The notes beneath the pieces are model-generated. The model was not told the origin of the DNA. It was given only the letters and a program-made list of their open reading frames with translations, and made no database searches. The position numbers and the translations under genes were made by a program. DNA of 64,000 nucleotides from Bacteroidales bacterium (lineage in GTDB: Bacteria > Bacteroidota > Bacteroidia > Bacteroidales > UBA932). The stretch covers positions 1 to 64,000 of the forward strand of contig JAFSBV010000003.1 in assembly GCA_017437125.1 (NCBI GenBank). The letters run 5' to 3'. Shown piece after piece: positions 40,988 through 48,828 of the stretch; positions within the stretch are counted from its first letter, which is position 1; each line of letters starts with the position of its first letter.

Positions 40988-41284
40988 TTACTTATCCTTT
41001 GCTGACTTGGTCGCATGGCATGCATTGCAGAGGCTCTGCAGGTTGTCCAGATCCAGCGGTGCACCGCCTTTGTTGATCGGGACGATATGGTCAACCATCT
41101 GAGCAGGTGTCAGCTTTCCCTGCTGCTGGCATATTTCACACATGGGATCTTGATCCAGCTTCATCTTCCGGAGCTTTCTCCAAGGAGAGCTCTGATAGAA
41201 TTGTGTGTTGTGATGCCTGTATCTCTCGAAAGGCTTTCTTTCCGGTATCCAAGGTCTGCGTCTGGTCTTTTTGATTACAGGCAT
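40988..41284 (-). CDS. HNH endonuclease
   Basis: A 98-aa HNH protein, with PMCEICQQQGKLTPAQMVDH (Cys pair and His), IVPINKGGAPLDLDNLQSLC and NACHATKSAKD giving the full C-C, H-N-H/C-C set. Small HNH proteins of this type commonly assist terminase in cos phages; normally they lie beside terS, here 2.6 kb away on the far side of the recombinase and yhcG. Confidence 0.9.
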   Translation of the reverse strand: MPVIKKTRRRPWIPERKPFERYRHHNTQFYQSSPWRKLRKMKLDQDPMCEICQQQGKLTPAQMVDHIVPINKGGAPLDLDNLQSLCNACHATKSAKDK

Positions 41285-41562
41285 TATTTCAGTGTGGTCT
41301 TTTTCTCCGGAGTGAGAGGATCCTCCAGAACAATATTCTTGACTCTGACAAACCGCCTCTCATACGGATGTCGCTTCTTTAGTTCCTCGATTGTGAAGTC
41401 AAAGTCTTGCAGATCCTCTGTGAAGACAAACCTCTCATACTTCTCGAAGTTTGTGAACAAGGCATCCAGATCTGGCTTCTCAAAGAGCAGAATCTCGCCA
41501 TCGTGCGTGGCATACTTCTTCTTTCCATTAGTCAGCACGAACACGACTCGCCACTCTCTCAT
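41284..41562 (-). CDS. Unknown 92-aa phage protein
   Basis: It overlaps the HNH start by one base and the preceding gene end by 4 bases, so all are one early operon. A beta-rich N-terminus (WRVVFVLTNGKKKYATHDGE) and a helical, basic C-terminus are visible. No recognised family. Confidence 0.6.
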   Translation of the reverse strand: MREWRVVFVLTNGKKKYATHDGEILLFEKPDLDALFTNFEKYERFVFTEDLQDFDFTIEELKKRHPYERRFVRVKNIVLEDPLTPEKKTTLK

Positions 41563-41825
41563 ACCAGCTTCTGCTTGTAGTCCTTGAGCTTCATGAACAG
41601 TTCAAGTTCGAGTTTTACGATCTCCGGAGTCGGAAAGCGACCTGTCTTTCGGCCTTTGACATACTTGAGGTGCATCTTGTTGATGAAGATTTCCGCATCC
41701 TTTTTGTCGATCTGGGGTGCTACTCCGACATAGCCGTTTGGCACGTGGGTAGTCGGAGGAATAATGGTCTGGAAGTCGCTCAAAGCATAGTTGTAAACGA
41801 GCGATACAATTGTGATTTCAATCAT
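41559..41825 (-). CDS. Unknown 88-aa phage protein
   Basis: Start chosen at the ATG at 41825, which begins MIEITIVSLVYNYALSDFQT; a longer frame to 41990 lies inside the helicase-loader gene and is its shadow. The end is a helical basic stretch (KGRKTGRFPTPEIVKLELEL). It sits between the loader and the HNH gene in the replication operon. No function known. Confidence 0.6.
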   Translation of the reverse strand: MIEITIVSLVYNYALSDFQTIIPPTTHVPNGYVGVAPQIDKKDAEIFINKMHLKYVKGRKTGRFPTPEIVKLELELFMKLKDYKQKLV

Positions 41826-41841
41826 GGTATATGTGTTTTGA

Positions 41842-42480
41842 TTATTTGCGTAGGCTGTCTCCTTTGAAATGAACTGTCCGGCAGAGATGGGCAAGTCTGT
41901 CAACTGTTCTCTCTCCATAGCGGTCAAGCAACTGCAGTTCGGTGAGATTCGTGGATATGAATACCGGACGGTGGTATCTCTCGGCAGCATTGAGGATCAT
42001 GTTCAGTCCTTCGGTCTTTTCTCCATAGTCATTCATCATCGGCTCAACACCGACCTCGTCAATGATCGGGAAACTCGTCCGCAGAAGTCTGTCCAGATAG
42101 GTCTCATTACACAGACTGTTCGGGAATAACCGTCCAAGGTCTTGTGCGTGTACTGGTCTTACATTGCGTTCATGCAGCCGGAAGAGCACAGGAAGGACAT
42201 AATTCAGAATCAGACTCTTCCCACGACCGCAATCACCCATCAGCATCAGTCCCTTGTCGTTGGTGTTGGTCATCCAATCCACGATCTGATCGTATTCCGG
42301 AAGCCATACAAAGTCGTCAATGGTGTCATCCACCTGCATGAATATCCGAGTGAAGAGAGCCTTGCACTCCTGCGAGGTCTTGCCCCATCTCCAGCACCAT
42401 TTCTGTCTTGGAGTGATGTGCTTCTCCTTGACCATCTGTTGGATAAGTTGTTCGATTGTCATTGTTTCCATATCAGTCAT
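41842..42480 (-). CDS. DnaC-like replicative helicase loader
   Basis: A 212-aa AAA+ ATPase: Walker A GDCGRGKSLIL (near 79-89), Walker B-like FPIIDEVGVEP, sensor-like VFISTNLTELQLLDRYGERT and the arginine-finger region TVDRLAHLC, the order of DnaC/IstB-type loaders. It loads the host DnaB helicase onto phage DNA with the protein encoded just upstream (8-base overlap). Confidence 0.85.
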   Translation of the reverse strand: MTDMETMTIEQLIQQMVKEKHITPRQKWCWRWGKTSQECKALFTRIFMQVDDTIDDFVWLPEYDQIVDWMTNTNDKGLMLMGDCGRGKSLILNYVLPVLFRLHERNVRPVHAQDLGRLFPNSLCNETYLDRLLRTSFPIIDEVGVEPMMNDYGEKTEGLNMILNAAERYHRPVFISTNLTELQLLDRYGERTVDRLAHLCRTVHFKGDSLRK

Positions 42481-43351
42481 TATTATCTGGTTTATTGTTT
42501 CCTGCGTTACGGAGTTTCTCCATCATTCTCTGTCGTCTTGCTTGATCATCGCTCTGAATGATCTGACCGATTCGCTGGCCATATTGAGGTCTGCTTGCAG
42601 ATGGTTGTTTGAGTTCGAAGAGCCCAGCCCAGTTGTTTGCCATGCTTGTCTCAATGATCTGTTGGGCGATCGCTGGATTCTCTCCGGAGAGTTTCTTGAG
42701 GCGGGTAAGACAGCTCTTTGCACCAATCTCGCTCCTGTAACTCTCCTTGCGTACACGCTTGTATTCCAGCCACAGCAGCATCAGTTCTCGCCAAGGACTG
42801 TCTATGGTCTTGACCCACTGATCAATGCTGAATGCCTTTTCCTTTTCTTTTTTGGCGGAACTTTTTTCTTTTCCTTTTTTCGAAGAGGCACTACCGTTCT
42901 TTTTTCTTTTCTTGTTTTCTTTTTTCTTAAGAAGATCTGTATAGTTTAGGATAGGTGTTTCGCTCTGAAACGCACTCTGAAACGCATGATTGCCATTTTC
43001 AGCTGGCTGTGTTCCATTGTGTGTTTCATTCTGCGTTTCATTTTGTCCGTTGTTTTGGAACGCAAGAACGCCCTTCAATGAGTGAAGTGTGTAGAGCGAT
43101 GAGTTGTTGCTCCCTTGAGGAAAAACATCTATGAGTCCGAAACTCTGGAGGCGTTTCCTTGCTCGGTATATCGTTGTTCGAGGCATCTGGGTACGACTCT
43201 CAAGAATTGAGTTTGATGCTGCAAACTTCTCTTTCCATCCGCATCTGTTGGCAATGAACATCAAGGCATGCCAGAGGGCGATTCCGGATGGAGTGAGATC
43301 ATGAGTCTCCAGCCAATCGTAGAATAGTTTGATTTCAGTCAGATAGTTCAT
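42473..43351 (-). CDS. Phage replication initiator, winged-helix/DnaD-like
   Basis: 292 aa. The N-terminal winged helix (IALWHALMFIANRCGWKEKF, then RTQMPRTTIYRARKRLQSFG) fits replication initiators of the DnaD/RepO style. A long low-complexity linker of Asn/Thr and then Lys/Glu runs from about 115 to 190. A C-terminal helical module (SPWRELMLLWLEYKRVRKES) follows. With the DnaC-like loader it forms the phage replication pair. An origin often lies in the linker-coding part of such genes; its AT-rich, repetitive stretch at about 42840-42940 is a candidate. Confidence 0.7.
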   Translation of the reverse strand: MNYLTEIKLFYDWLETHDLTPSGIALWHALMFIANRCGWKEKFAASNSILESRTQMPRTTIYRARKRLQSFGLIDVFPQGSNNSSLYTLHSLKGVLAFQNNGQNETQNETHNGTQPAENGNHAFQSAFQSETPILNYTDLLKKKENKKRKKNGSASSKKGKEKSSAKKEKEKAFSIDQWVKTIDSPWRELMLLWLEYKRVRKESYRSEIGAKSCLTRLKKLSGENPAIAQQIIETSMANNWAGLFELKQPSASRPQYGQRIGQIIQSDDQARRQRMMEKLRNAGNNKPDNND

Positions 43352-43355
43352 GGGG

Positions 43356-43712
43356 TCAGAGATACTTTTGATAAAGTCTTTCGATTTCGCTCATTTCGCT
43401 CTTGCAGTCCTGCTGCAGCACAAGTCCTTTGTATTCCAGAAGACTGCTTTTGAGGATGCGAACACTTCCTCCCACATAGATCCTTTTGATCTTATGCTCA
43501 TCGCATAGCCTGTCCACCTGCCGAACTGATCTGCCAATGAATTCCGCAGCTTCCTTTCTGGTCATCTGAACATCCACTTCATAGAATTTTCCGGTATCCA
43601 GAGTCCGGATAATATTCACCTTTTGCTGGAGAATATTCAGTCCATTCTGGATGTCGTCAAGGATTGGTTGTAATTTCATTCTTGCTTCGTTTTTCTCGCT
43701 TGCAAAGGTCAA
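43356..43712 (-). CDS. Helix-turn-helix (MerR/excisionase-like) protein
   Basis: A 118-aa protein with an N-terminal helix (LQPILDDIQNGLNILQQKVN) and an HTH_17-type domain, TRKEAAEFIGRSVRQVDRLC, ending in a wing (IKRIYVGGSVRILKSSLLEY). Such proteins next to rteC act as excision/regulatory factors in Bacteroidetes mobile elements. It is the first gene of the early operon and its promoter region carries a large palindrome (43721-43769). Confidence 0.8.
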   Translation of the reverse strand: MTFASEKNEARMKLQPILDDIQNGLNILQQKVNIIRTLDTGKFYEVDVQMTRKEAAEFIGRSVRQVDRLCDEHKIKRIYVGGSVRILKSSLLEYKGLVLQQDCKSEMSEIERLYQKYL

Positions 43713-43720
43713 TAGTCGAA

Positions 43721-43769
43721 ATAAGGAAAACTATACACGTGTATATATACGCATAGTAGTTTTCCTTAT
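43721..43769. promoter_or_regulatory. Nested palindromes: candidate operator of the early phage promoter
   Basis: A 13-bp perfect inverted repeat (ATAAGGAAAACTA / TAGTTTTCCTTAT) encloses the 14-bp palindrome TATACACGTGTATA (43732-43745). It lies 8 bases upstream of the HTH gene start on the minus strand and downstream of the rteC-like gene. A phage repressor or the HTH protein may bind here. Confidence 0.6.
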
Positions 43770-43792
43770 AACAGGCTGATATTCAGCACTGA

Positions 43793-44373
43793 TTATTCGA
43801 CCTTCTTTTCTATTCGGTTACGAAGCGTGGTCAGATAGGAGGTGCTTTTTATTTTCCTATCCAGAATGTTTCGTTTCACATTACGAGGGTCACCGAGCTT
43901 GATGTTGAAGAATCTCTCGAACTCTCTCACGACCTCGGCAAAGGGTGCAATTGTTCCATTTGAGAGAGTGATGGCCGAATCCAGATCCAGAGCCACGAGA
44001 ATTTCAGAGAGGCATACAGCCTTGAGGCTCCAATGTAGAGGCGATGCTGCAGGAGGAGTCAGCGGAGTGAAAAGATCCGGATACGAGAGTCTTTTCTCGT
44101 TCTGACGGAGATAAATCGTCAGTTTTTCTTGCGATTTCTTTATGAAATAATAAAGATCCGTCCCCCTTTTTTCCTTCCGAAATACCGAAGGTCAAAAAGC
44201 AGGTCGTTGAAAGTACGGTCGATACCGAGATATCCGGCATCGCTGAAGAGGAACTCCTGCAAGAGCAGGTCAAATTCGCAGAACTGAGCCTTTAACTCAT
44301 CTGCATCAATGATGTGCTGCGACCGTACCGTTTGCATGAAACGGCACTCGGTCAAGTGATTGTTTTGTACCAT
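43793..44373 (-). pseudogene. rteC: rteC-like regulator, frameshifted
   Basis: The N-terminal frame from the ATG at 44373 (LKAQFCEFDLLLQEFLFSDA, FNDLLFDLRYFGRKKGG) stops at 44140. The C-terminal half continues in another frame (TDLYYFIKKSQEKLTIYLRQ, SLKAVCLSEILVALDLDSAI, TLSNGTIAPFAEVVREFERF). Joined at the A6-G5 run at 44162-44172, the two make one RteC-like protein of about 193 residues; one extra G would restore the frame. RteC promotes excision in CTnDOT, so loss may fix the element in place. It could also be a sequencing slip or a phase switch at the homopolymer. Confidence 0.7.
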
Positions 44374-44532
44374 GATAATGAGTGTTGGTTATATTGCAAA
44401 TATAGTCAAGGACTTAACAGGTTATAGTCAACATTGTTAATAACTATTATGGCACTAGTGCCCTATTTTGAGCCTTATTTTCTTGACATGGGATGTTTGG
44501 CTTGTTATTTTTGCGAAATAAGAATTAAAGAT

Positions 44533-44733
44533 ATGAATAACAGACAATTGAAGATATTGGGACTTCTAGGAAGTTACCAATATGAGTATCTAGAAACAGA
44601 TACCTCGGATTTGAAGGCTCTGAAAAGGGCAGGACTTATTAATGTTATGGAAAGTGAGTTTTCCCAAAAACCGCTTCACATAACGCTTACTAAGTTTGGC
44701 TTGGTAAAGTTAAGACAGTTGAAGGGTTTGTAG
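44533..44733 (+). CDS. 66-aa winged-helix-like regulator
   Basis: From the ATG at 44533 (upstream frame to 44434 is less likely): MNNRQLKILGLLGSYQYEYL, then LKALKRAGLINVMESEFSQK and ITLTKFGLVKLRQLKG, the helix-strand pattern of small winged-helix proteins. Upstream, TATTTTTG (about 44508-44515) with a TTG further up is a fair promoter. It is divergent from the rteC-like gene and is the only small regulator between the phage early genes and the Dnd operon, so it could be the immunity regulator. Confidence 0.5.
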   Translation: MNNRQLKILGLLGSYQYEYLETDTSDLKALKRAGLINVMESEFSQKPLHITLTKFGLVKLRQLKGL

Positions 44734-44757
44734 AAATTCTGGCACTCACCATCTTGC

Positions 44758-44783
44758 AGGTCTCATGTATATGCGTGAGACCT
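44758..44783 (+). terminator. Terminator before the dnd operon
   Basis: AGGTCTCA pairs with TGAGACCT across a 10-base loop, followed by TTTTAAT. The dnd operon therefore has its own promoter. Confidence 0.7.
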
Positions 44784-44837
44784 TTTAATAATTCGCTATA
44801 GGTTTGAAAATTATATAAATGTTCTGTGGAAAATAAT

Positions 44838-44932
44838 TACCTTTGTAAATTAGCGTTAATTATATCCGAATTATAGCATTATAAAACAATGTGCTGCAAT
44901 TTGGCACAATGCGATGCTATTTTTGTGCACAA
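44838..44932 (+). promoter_or_regulatory. Promoter/operator region of the dnd operon
   Basis: TACCTTTG (44838-44845) and TATTTTTG (44918-44925) are two possible -7 boxes. The perfect palindrome TTGTGCACAA (44923-44932) overlaps the second, and a related half-site TTGGCACAA (44901-44909) lies just upstream. This could be an operator; the usual dnd repressor DndB is not encoded nearby. Confidence 0.45.
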
Positions 44933-44946
44933 GCAAGGTATAAATC

Positions 44947-46278
44947 ATGTCAAAAAAAATAGATGGTATAATATCCGATATCAAGGAACAGTATCTGGAG
45001 AATGATAATAATATTCCTTGGATTATTGGTTATAGCGGTGGTAAGGATTCAACTGCTGTTCTGACTTTTGTGTGGAGAGCTTTGCTACAAATCCGGCAGG
45101 AGTATGGGCAAGATTCGTTGAAAAGACCGGTTTTCGTTGTAAATAACGACACTCTAGTTGAGAATCCTATCATCACAGATTATGTTGCAGAAGTACTGGA
45201 TTATATCCGTTCAGCAGCAATTGAACAGGAACTGCCGATAAAAGTTCAAGTTACGACTCCGTTGTTGGAAGATAGTTTTTGGATCAGTTTTCTGGGTAAA
45301 GGTTACCCTGTGCCAAATAATGCTTTTCGTTGGTGTACAGAACGCCTTAAGATTAAGCCTACCTCACAATTTATCCTCGATAAGGTTGATGCTTTAGGAG
45401 AAGCCATTGTGCTTATAGGAACAAGAAAGTCGGAGAGTGCGACACGAGCAAGGACAATTGAGCGTCATGAAATTAAGGGCAAGAGACTGACTAAGCATCC
45501 TTTGAATCCGAATACTTATAACTACGCTCCAATTAAGGATCTGGACATTGAGGAAGTATGGTATGTACTTAGTCATGAACCATCTCCTTGGGGATATGAT
45601 AATAATAAATTGTTCAGTATCTATGCTGATGCTAGAGCAGATGACTATGAGTGTCCTACTGTGATCACAGATAAAAGCCAGCCTGCATGTGGCCAGAGTC
45701 GCTTTGGTTGCTGGGTATGTACAGTTGTTAAGGAAGATAAGTCGATGACTGCTCTTGTAAGGCGTGGTAATGACTGGATGATGCCTTTGTTGCAATATAG
45801 GAATGAGATGGTTGAAGGTAGGAATGTTTCGGAGAATAGATATGCAACTAGAAGGAATGGACAAGCAGCTGTAGATGCGGATGGTAACAATCAAGGAAAC
45901 TACACATTCGAATACCGAACTCACATGCTTCGTAGACTTCTTGAGACGCAACTTGAAATGCAGAAGATCAAACCTCACATGGAGTTGGTATCTAATCAAG
46001 AGTTGGTTGCAATCCAGATAAATTGGTATCGTGATGGATTCTTCTCCCCAAAGGTAACTGAGATATATAACGAGGTTTATAAGAGGAATATGCCTTTGGA
46101 AAACATGCAGTATCAAGAGAGATTGATTCTAGAAAATGTTTGTAAGGACAATCCGGACGACTATCACTTAATCAACGATTTGGTGTCACTTCATAAAAGT
46201 AAGACGATCTTGATGAACAATAATGGTTTATTGGGAGATATTGAAAAGAGATTAGAAAACTATATAAACAGCAAATAA
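44947..46278 (+). CDS. dndC: DndC, phosphorothioation sulfurtransferase (PAPS-reductase-like)
   Basis: 443 aa. The P-loop-like SGGKDS is at residues 30-35, and the iron-sulfur cysteines are at 130 (RWCTERLK), 236, 248, 255 and 258 (CGQSRFGCWVCT). This is the DndC layout: it activates and transfers sulfur into the DNA backbone with DndD and DndE. The sulfur donor enzyme DndA is absent, as is common, so a host cysteine desulfurase (IscS-like) would supply sulfur. It is the first gene of an operon with dndD starting on its stop (one-base overlap). Confidence 0.92.
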   Translation: MSKKIDGIISDIKEQYLENDNNIPWIIGYSGGKDSTAVLTFVWRALLQIRQEYGQDSLKRPVFVVNNDTLVENPIITDYVAEVLDYIRSAAIEQELPIKVQVTTPLLEDSFWISFLGKGYPVPNNAFRWCTERLKIKPTSQFILDKVDALGEAIVLIGTRKSESATRARTIERHEIKGKRLTKHPLNPNTYNYAPIKDLDIEEVWYVLSHEPSPWGYDNNKLFSIYADARADDYECPTVITDKSQPACGQSRFGCWVCTVVKEDKSMTALVRRGNDWMMPLLQYRNEMVEGRNVSENRYATRRNGQAAVDADGNNQGNYTFEYRTHMLRRLLETQLEMQKIKPHMELVSNQELVAIQINWYRDGFFSPKVTEIYNEVYKRNMPLENMQYQERLILENVCKDNPDDYHLINDLVSLHKSKTILMNNNGLLGDIEKRLENYINSK

Positions 46279-48416
46279 TGTTTATTGAATCTATCATACT
46301 AAATAATTATCGTGCTTACAAAGGATGCAACAGGGTTTCGTTTGAACAAAACGGAAAGAATATCTTTGTGTTGGCAGGAAATAATGGATTTGGTAAAACG
46401 ACCTTCTTAACATCGCTAGTTTGGTGCTTGTATGGTAAATTGATGGTAGATGTAGATGAGAAGTTTCGTAGGGAAATCAATGATTCGCAGGGATATAAAA
46501 ATTATTCCAAGTTAAATCTAAATAAATCTTCAGCTGCTGATTTACTTGCAATGCAACTTGATAATGATTTAAGGAGACACATTGCAAAAACGGGTTATAC
46601 GGAGCAGCAGAAAGCGATAAAGGATTGTGCTCAATGCTATGTGGAAGTTAATATAATAGACACCTTTATTCCTTCTATTCCTTGTCGAAGAATATCCATC
46701 CGTAGGACATACGATTACTTTCTGGATAACGAGGTTGTAGAGGTGCTGATTGATGGCCATGTTAACGAGTTAGCAAAGGAGGTTGGATACGATATTTTTA
46801 TAAATGACTTCATCTTGTCAAAAGATATAGCAAAGTTCTTTTTCTTTGATGCGGAGAAGATCGTGAACTTGGCTGAAGTGAAGTCTGTCGAGGAGAAGAG
46901 GAGGTTGAGTACTGCTTATAGCGAAGTTTTGGGCATTAAGAAGTACGAGGATATTAGGAGAACACTGGAAAACTTAAGACTTAAACTAAGGAAGAATGCA
47001 GGTGCCTCTGTAAGTGTAGCAAAGTTGGAGAAACTATCTGCAGAGGTCGCTTCAATAGAACAAAGCATAGACAAGTCTATTGACGAAAGGTCTACGATGG
47101 ATGAAAGGATCGCAGCATTAAAAATCGAGAATGACTCACTACAGGAGCGTTTGATTCGAGAAGGAAATGCGATGAGTGTGGAGGAACTCGAAAAGCAGAA
47201 AGCCTTACTTAAATCTTTACAGGAAACAAATGCTTCTATGAAGCAGAAGTTTCGTGATATGTTGGATCTTGCTCCTTTTGCAATATCTGGAAAGTTGTTG
47301 TATGAACTTTATCATCAGTTACGAGCAGAACAGGATGCTAAGGCTAAGACTGCGAATGCGGATGCCATCATATATGCATTGAGATCAACACATCAAGAAC
47401 TCACTAGCAATATTAAGAATGCCGGATTAACAGAATCGCAGATTGAATTATTGACAAGCATTATTAATGATTCGTTTGCCCATCATGTCCCAGCCCAGAC
47501 TCCGGCAGGCACAACCTGTAAGGTCTTGTTAGATTATACTGCTGGAGAGATAAATGAGTTCCAAGCATTATACGATAACTTAAGGTTTTCTTTTAGCATT
47601 GCATTTAAGCAGTTAGTTAAGGATCTCAAAAACAATAGCAATTTCCTTATCAAAACCCAGAAGAAGATCCAAGCTGCAGAGCAGGATGATAGAAATGCAG
47701 AGGTCGCAATATTAAGGAAACAGAAAAATGAGATATCAAATGAGATATCTGATTTGGAAGCAAAGATTAGAAGTATATCGGAAAAGATCGGTGTTCTGAA
47801 TAAGGAGCTAACTGTAAAGAAGAAGCAGCTATCTGAATTGTCAAAAACAATGAGGGTAGATGATGTTGATAAAGAAAAGGATGCTATTGCCGAACGCATA
47901 ATAGCCGAATTGACAGACTTACTGCAGACATTGCGTCATAAGCGTAAGCAATCATTAGAGGCAAAGATAAAGTCGGAAATTGATGTTCTGATGCATAAGT
48001 CTGACTTTATCCACAAAGTGAGAATTGACTTGGAAGAAGATATTATTGATATTAATCTGTTGGATAGCAAAGGTGAGCTGATCAATAAAGAAAAGTTGTC
48101 AAAAGGAGAACAGCAATTATATGCGACAGCAATTCTTAAAGCACTGGTGGATGAATCTAATATTGAGTTCCCAGTATTTATTGATAGCCCACTGCAGAAG
48201 TTTGATAGTATTCATTCGAAGAACATTATCACCAAGTTCTATCCTGCAGTCTCAAAACAGGTGGTAATATTCCCTCTGTTGGGCAAGGAATTGTCGGCAG
48301 GAGAGTATGAGGCACTTCTTCCAAATGTTAACAAATCATACGTCATTAAGAACTATAACGGAGTCTCATCTTTGGTAGAGGTCGAGCCTTCGAAATTATT
48401 TGATACTTTGTCATAA
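46278..48416 (+). CDS. dndD: DndD, SMC-like ATPase of DNA phosphorothioation
   Basis: 712 aa: Walker A GNNGFGKTT (34-42), long coiled coils (residues about 240-330 and 440-570), the signature SKGEQQLYATAIL and Walker B with VFIDSPLQKFDSIHSKNI near 630-650. The head is DndD-like, with an N-terminal LNNYRAYKG. It is thought to open or bend DNA so that DndC/DndE can insert sulfur. Confidence 0.92.
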   Translation: MFIESIILNNYRAYKGCNRVSFEQNGKNIFVLAGNNGFGKTTFLTSLVWCLYGKLMVDVDEKFRREINDSQGYKNYSKLNLNKSSAADLLAMQLDNDLRRHIAKTGYTEQQKAIKDCAQCYVEVNIIDTFIPSIPCRRISIRRTYDYFLDNEVVEVLIDGHVNELAKEVGYDIFINDFILSKDIAKFFFFDAEKIVNLAEVKSVEEKRRLSTAYSEVLGIKKYEDIRRTLENLRLKLRKNAGASVSVAKLEKLSAEVASIEQSIDKSIDERSTMDERIAALKIENDSLQERLIREGNAMSVEELEKQKALLKSLQETNASMKQKFRDMLDLAPFAISGKLLYELYHQLRAEQDAKAKTANADAIIYALRSTHQELTSNIKNAGLTESQIELLTSIINDSFAHHVPAQTPAGTTCKVLLDYTAGEINEFQALYDNLRFSFSIAFKQLVKDLKNNSNFLIKTQKKIQAAEQDDRNAEVAILRKQKNEISNEISDLEAKIRSISEKIGVLNKELTVKKKQLSELSKTMRVDDVDKEKDAIAERIIAELTDLLQTLRHKRKQSLEAKIKSEIDVLMHKSDFIHKVRIDLEEDIIDINLLDSKGELINKEKLSKGEQQLYATAILKALVDESNIEFPVFIDSPLQKFDSIHSKNIITKFYPAVSKQVVIFPLLGKELSAGEYEALLPNVNKSYVIKNYNGVSSLVEVEPSKLFDTLS

Positions 48417-48417
48417 T

Positions 48418-48828
48418 ATGTTTACGCAAATAAAGACATCAAAACAAAACCGAGTGGTAGTAACTAATCTCAGTAGAAAGTTTAATCTGGGAGCAGAGAA
48501 TGTTGTCGCAAGAATTGCGTTGACATATTCTTTGTCAAAAGGGCACAAACTTTCCTTAAATGACATAAAGGACTCTCAAGGAAAAGAGTATAGCAAGAGT
48601 GTGCTGTTTGGAACAAATTATCCTTTTTATTTGGGATTGATATGCGTTCATTATAACCTGTATAAAACAGATAAGGACATCCCTAAGTATATTAAGATGC
48701 ACATAGATGATGGTCTGGAGTTGATGAATAAAGAGTTGTTGGATAACCCGAATCTTAATGGCATCGACTATTTGATTGATAAAATTGACGCTGGACTAGA
48801 CCAATTCTTAATCTATGATGCAAGGTAG
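48418..48828 (+). CDS. dndE: DndE, DNA-binding subunit of phosphorothioation
   Basis: 136 aa from the ATG at 48418, one base after the dndD stop; an in-frame TTG at 48400 is less likely. It has the DndE core: TSKQNRVVVTNLSRKFNLGA, NVVARIALTYSLSKG, EYSKSVLFGTNYPFYLGLI. DndE binds nicked DNA as a tetramer in E. coli. It overlaps the next gene by 14 bases, tying the modification genes to the unusual downstream module. Confidence 0.9.
   Translation: MFTQIKTSKQNRVVVTNLSRKFNLGAENVVARIALTYSLSKGHKLSLNDIKDSQGKEYSKSVLFGTNYPFYLGLICVHYNLYKTDKDIPKYIKMHIDDGLELMNKELLDNPNLNGIDYLIDKIDAGLDQFLIYDAR

Noticed and set aside
43793-43996. Independent small gene starting at 43996
   Set aside because: It is the C-terminal end of the frameshifted rteC-like gene; coding similarity continues upstream of the ATG.
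44004-44273. A separate 89-codon gene in the rteC-like region
   Set aside because: A third frame across the same bases; the other two frames join into one RteC-like protein.
45394-46116. Minus-strand frame of 240 codons inside dndC
   Set aside because: Antisense of dndC, with composition typical of a shadow.
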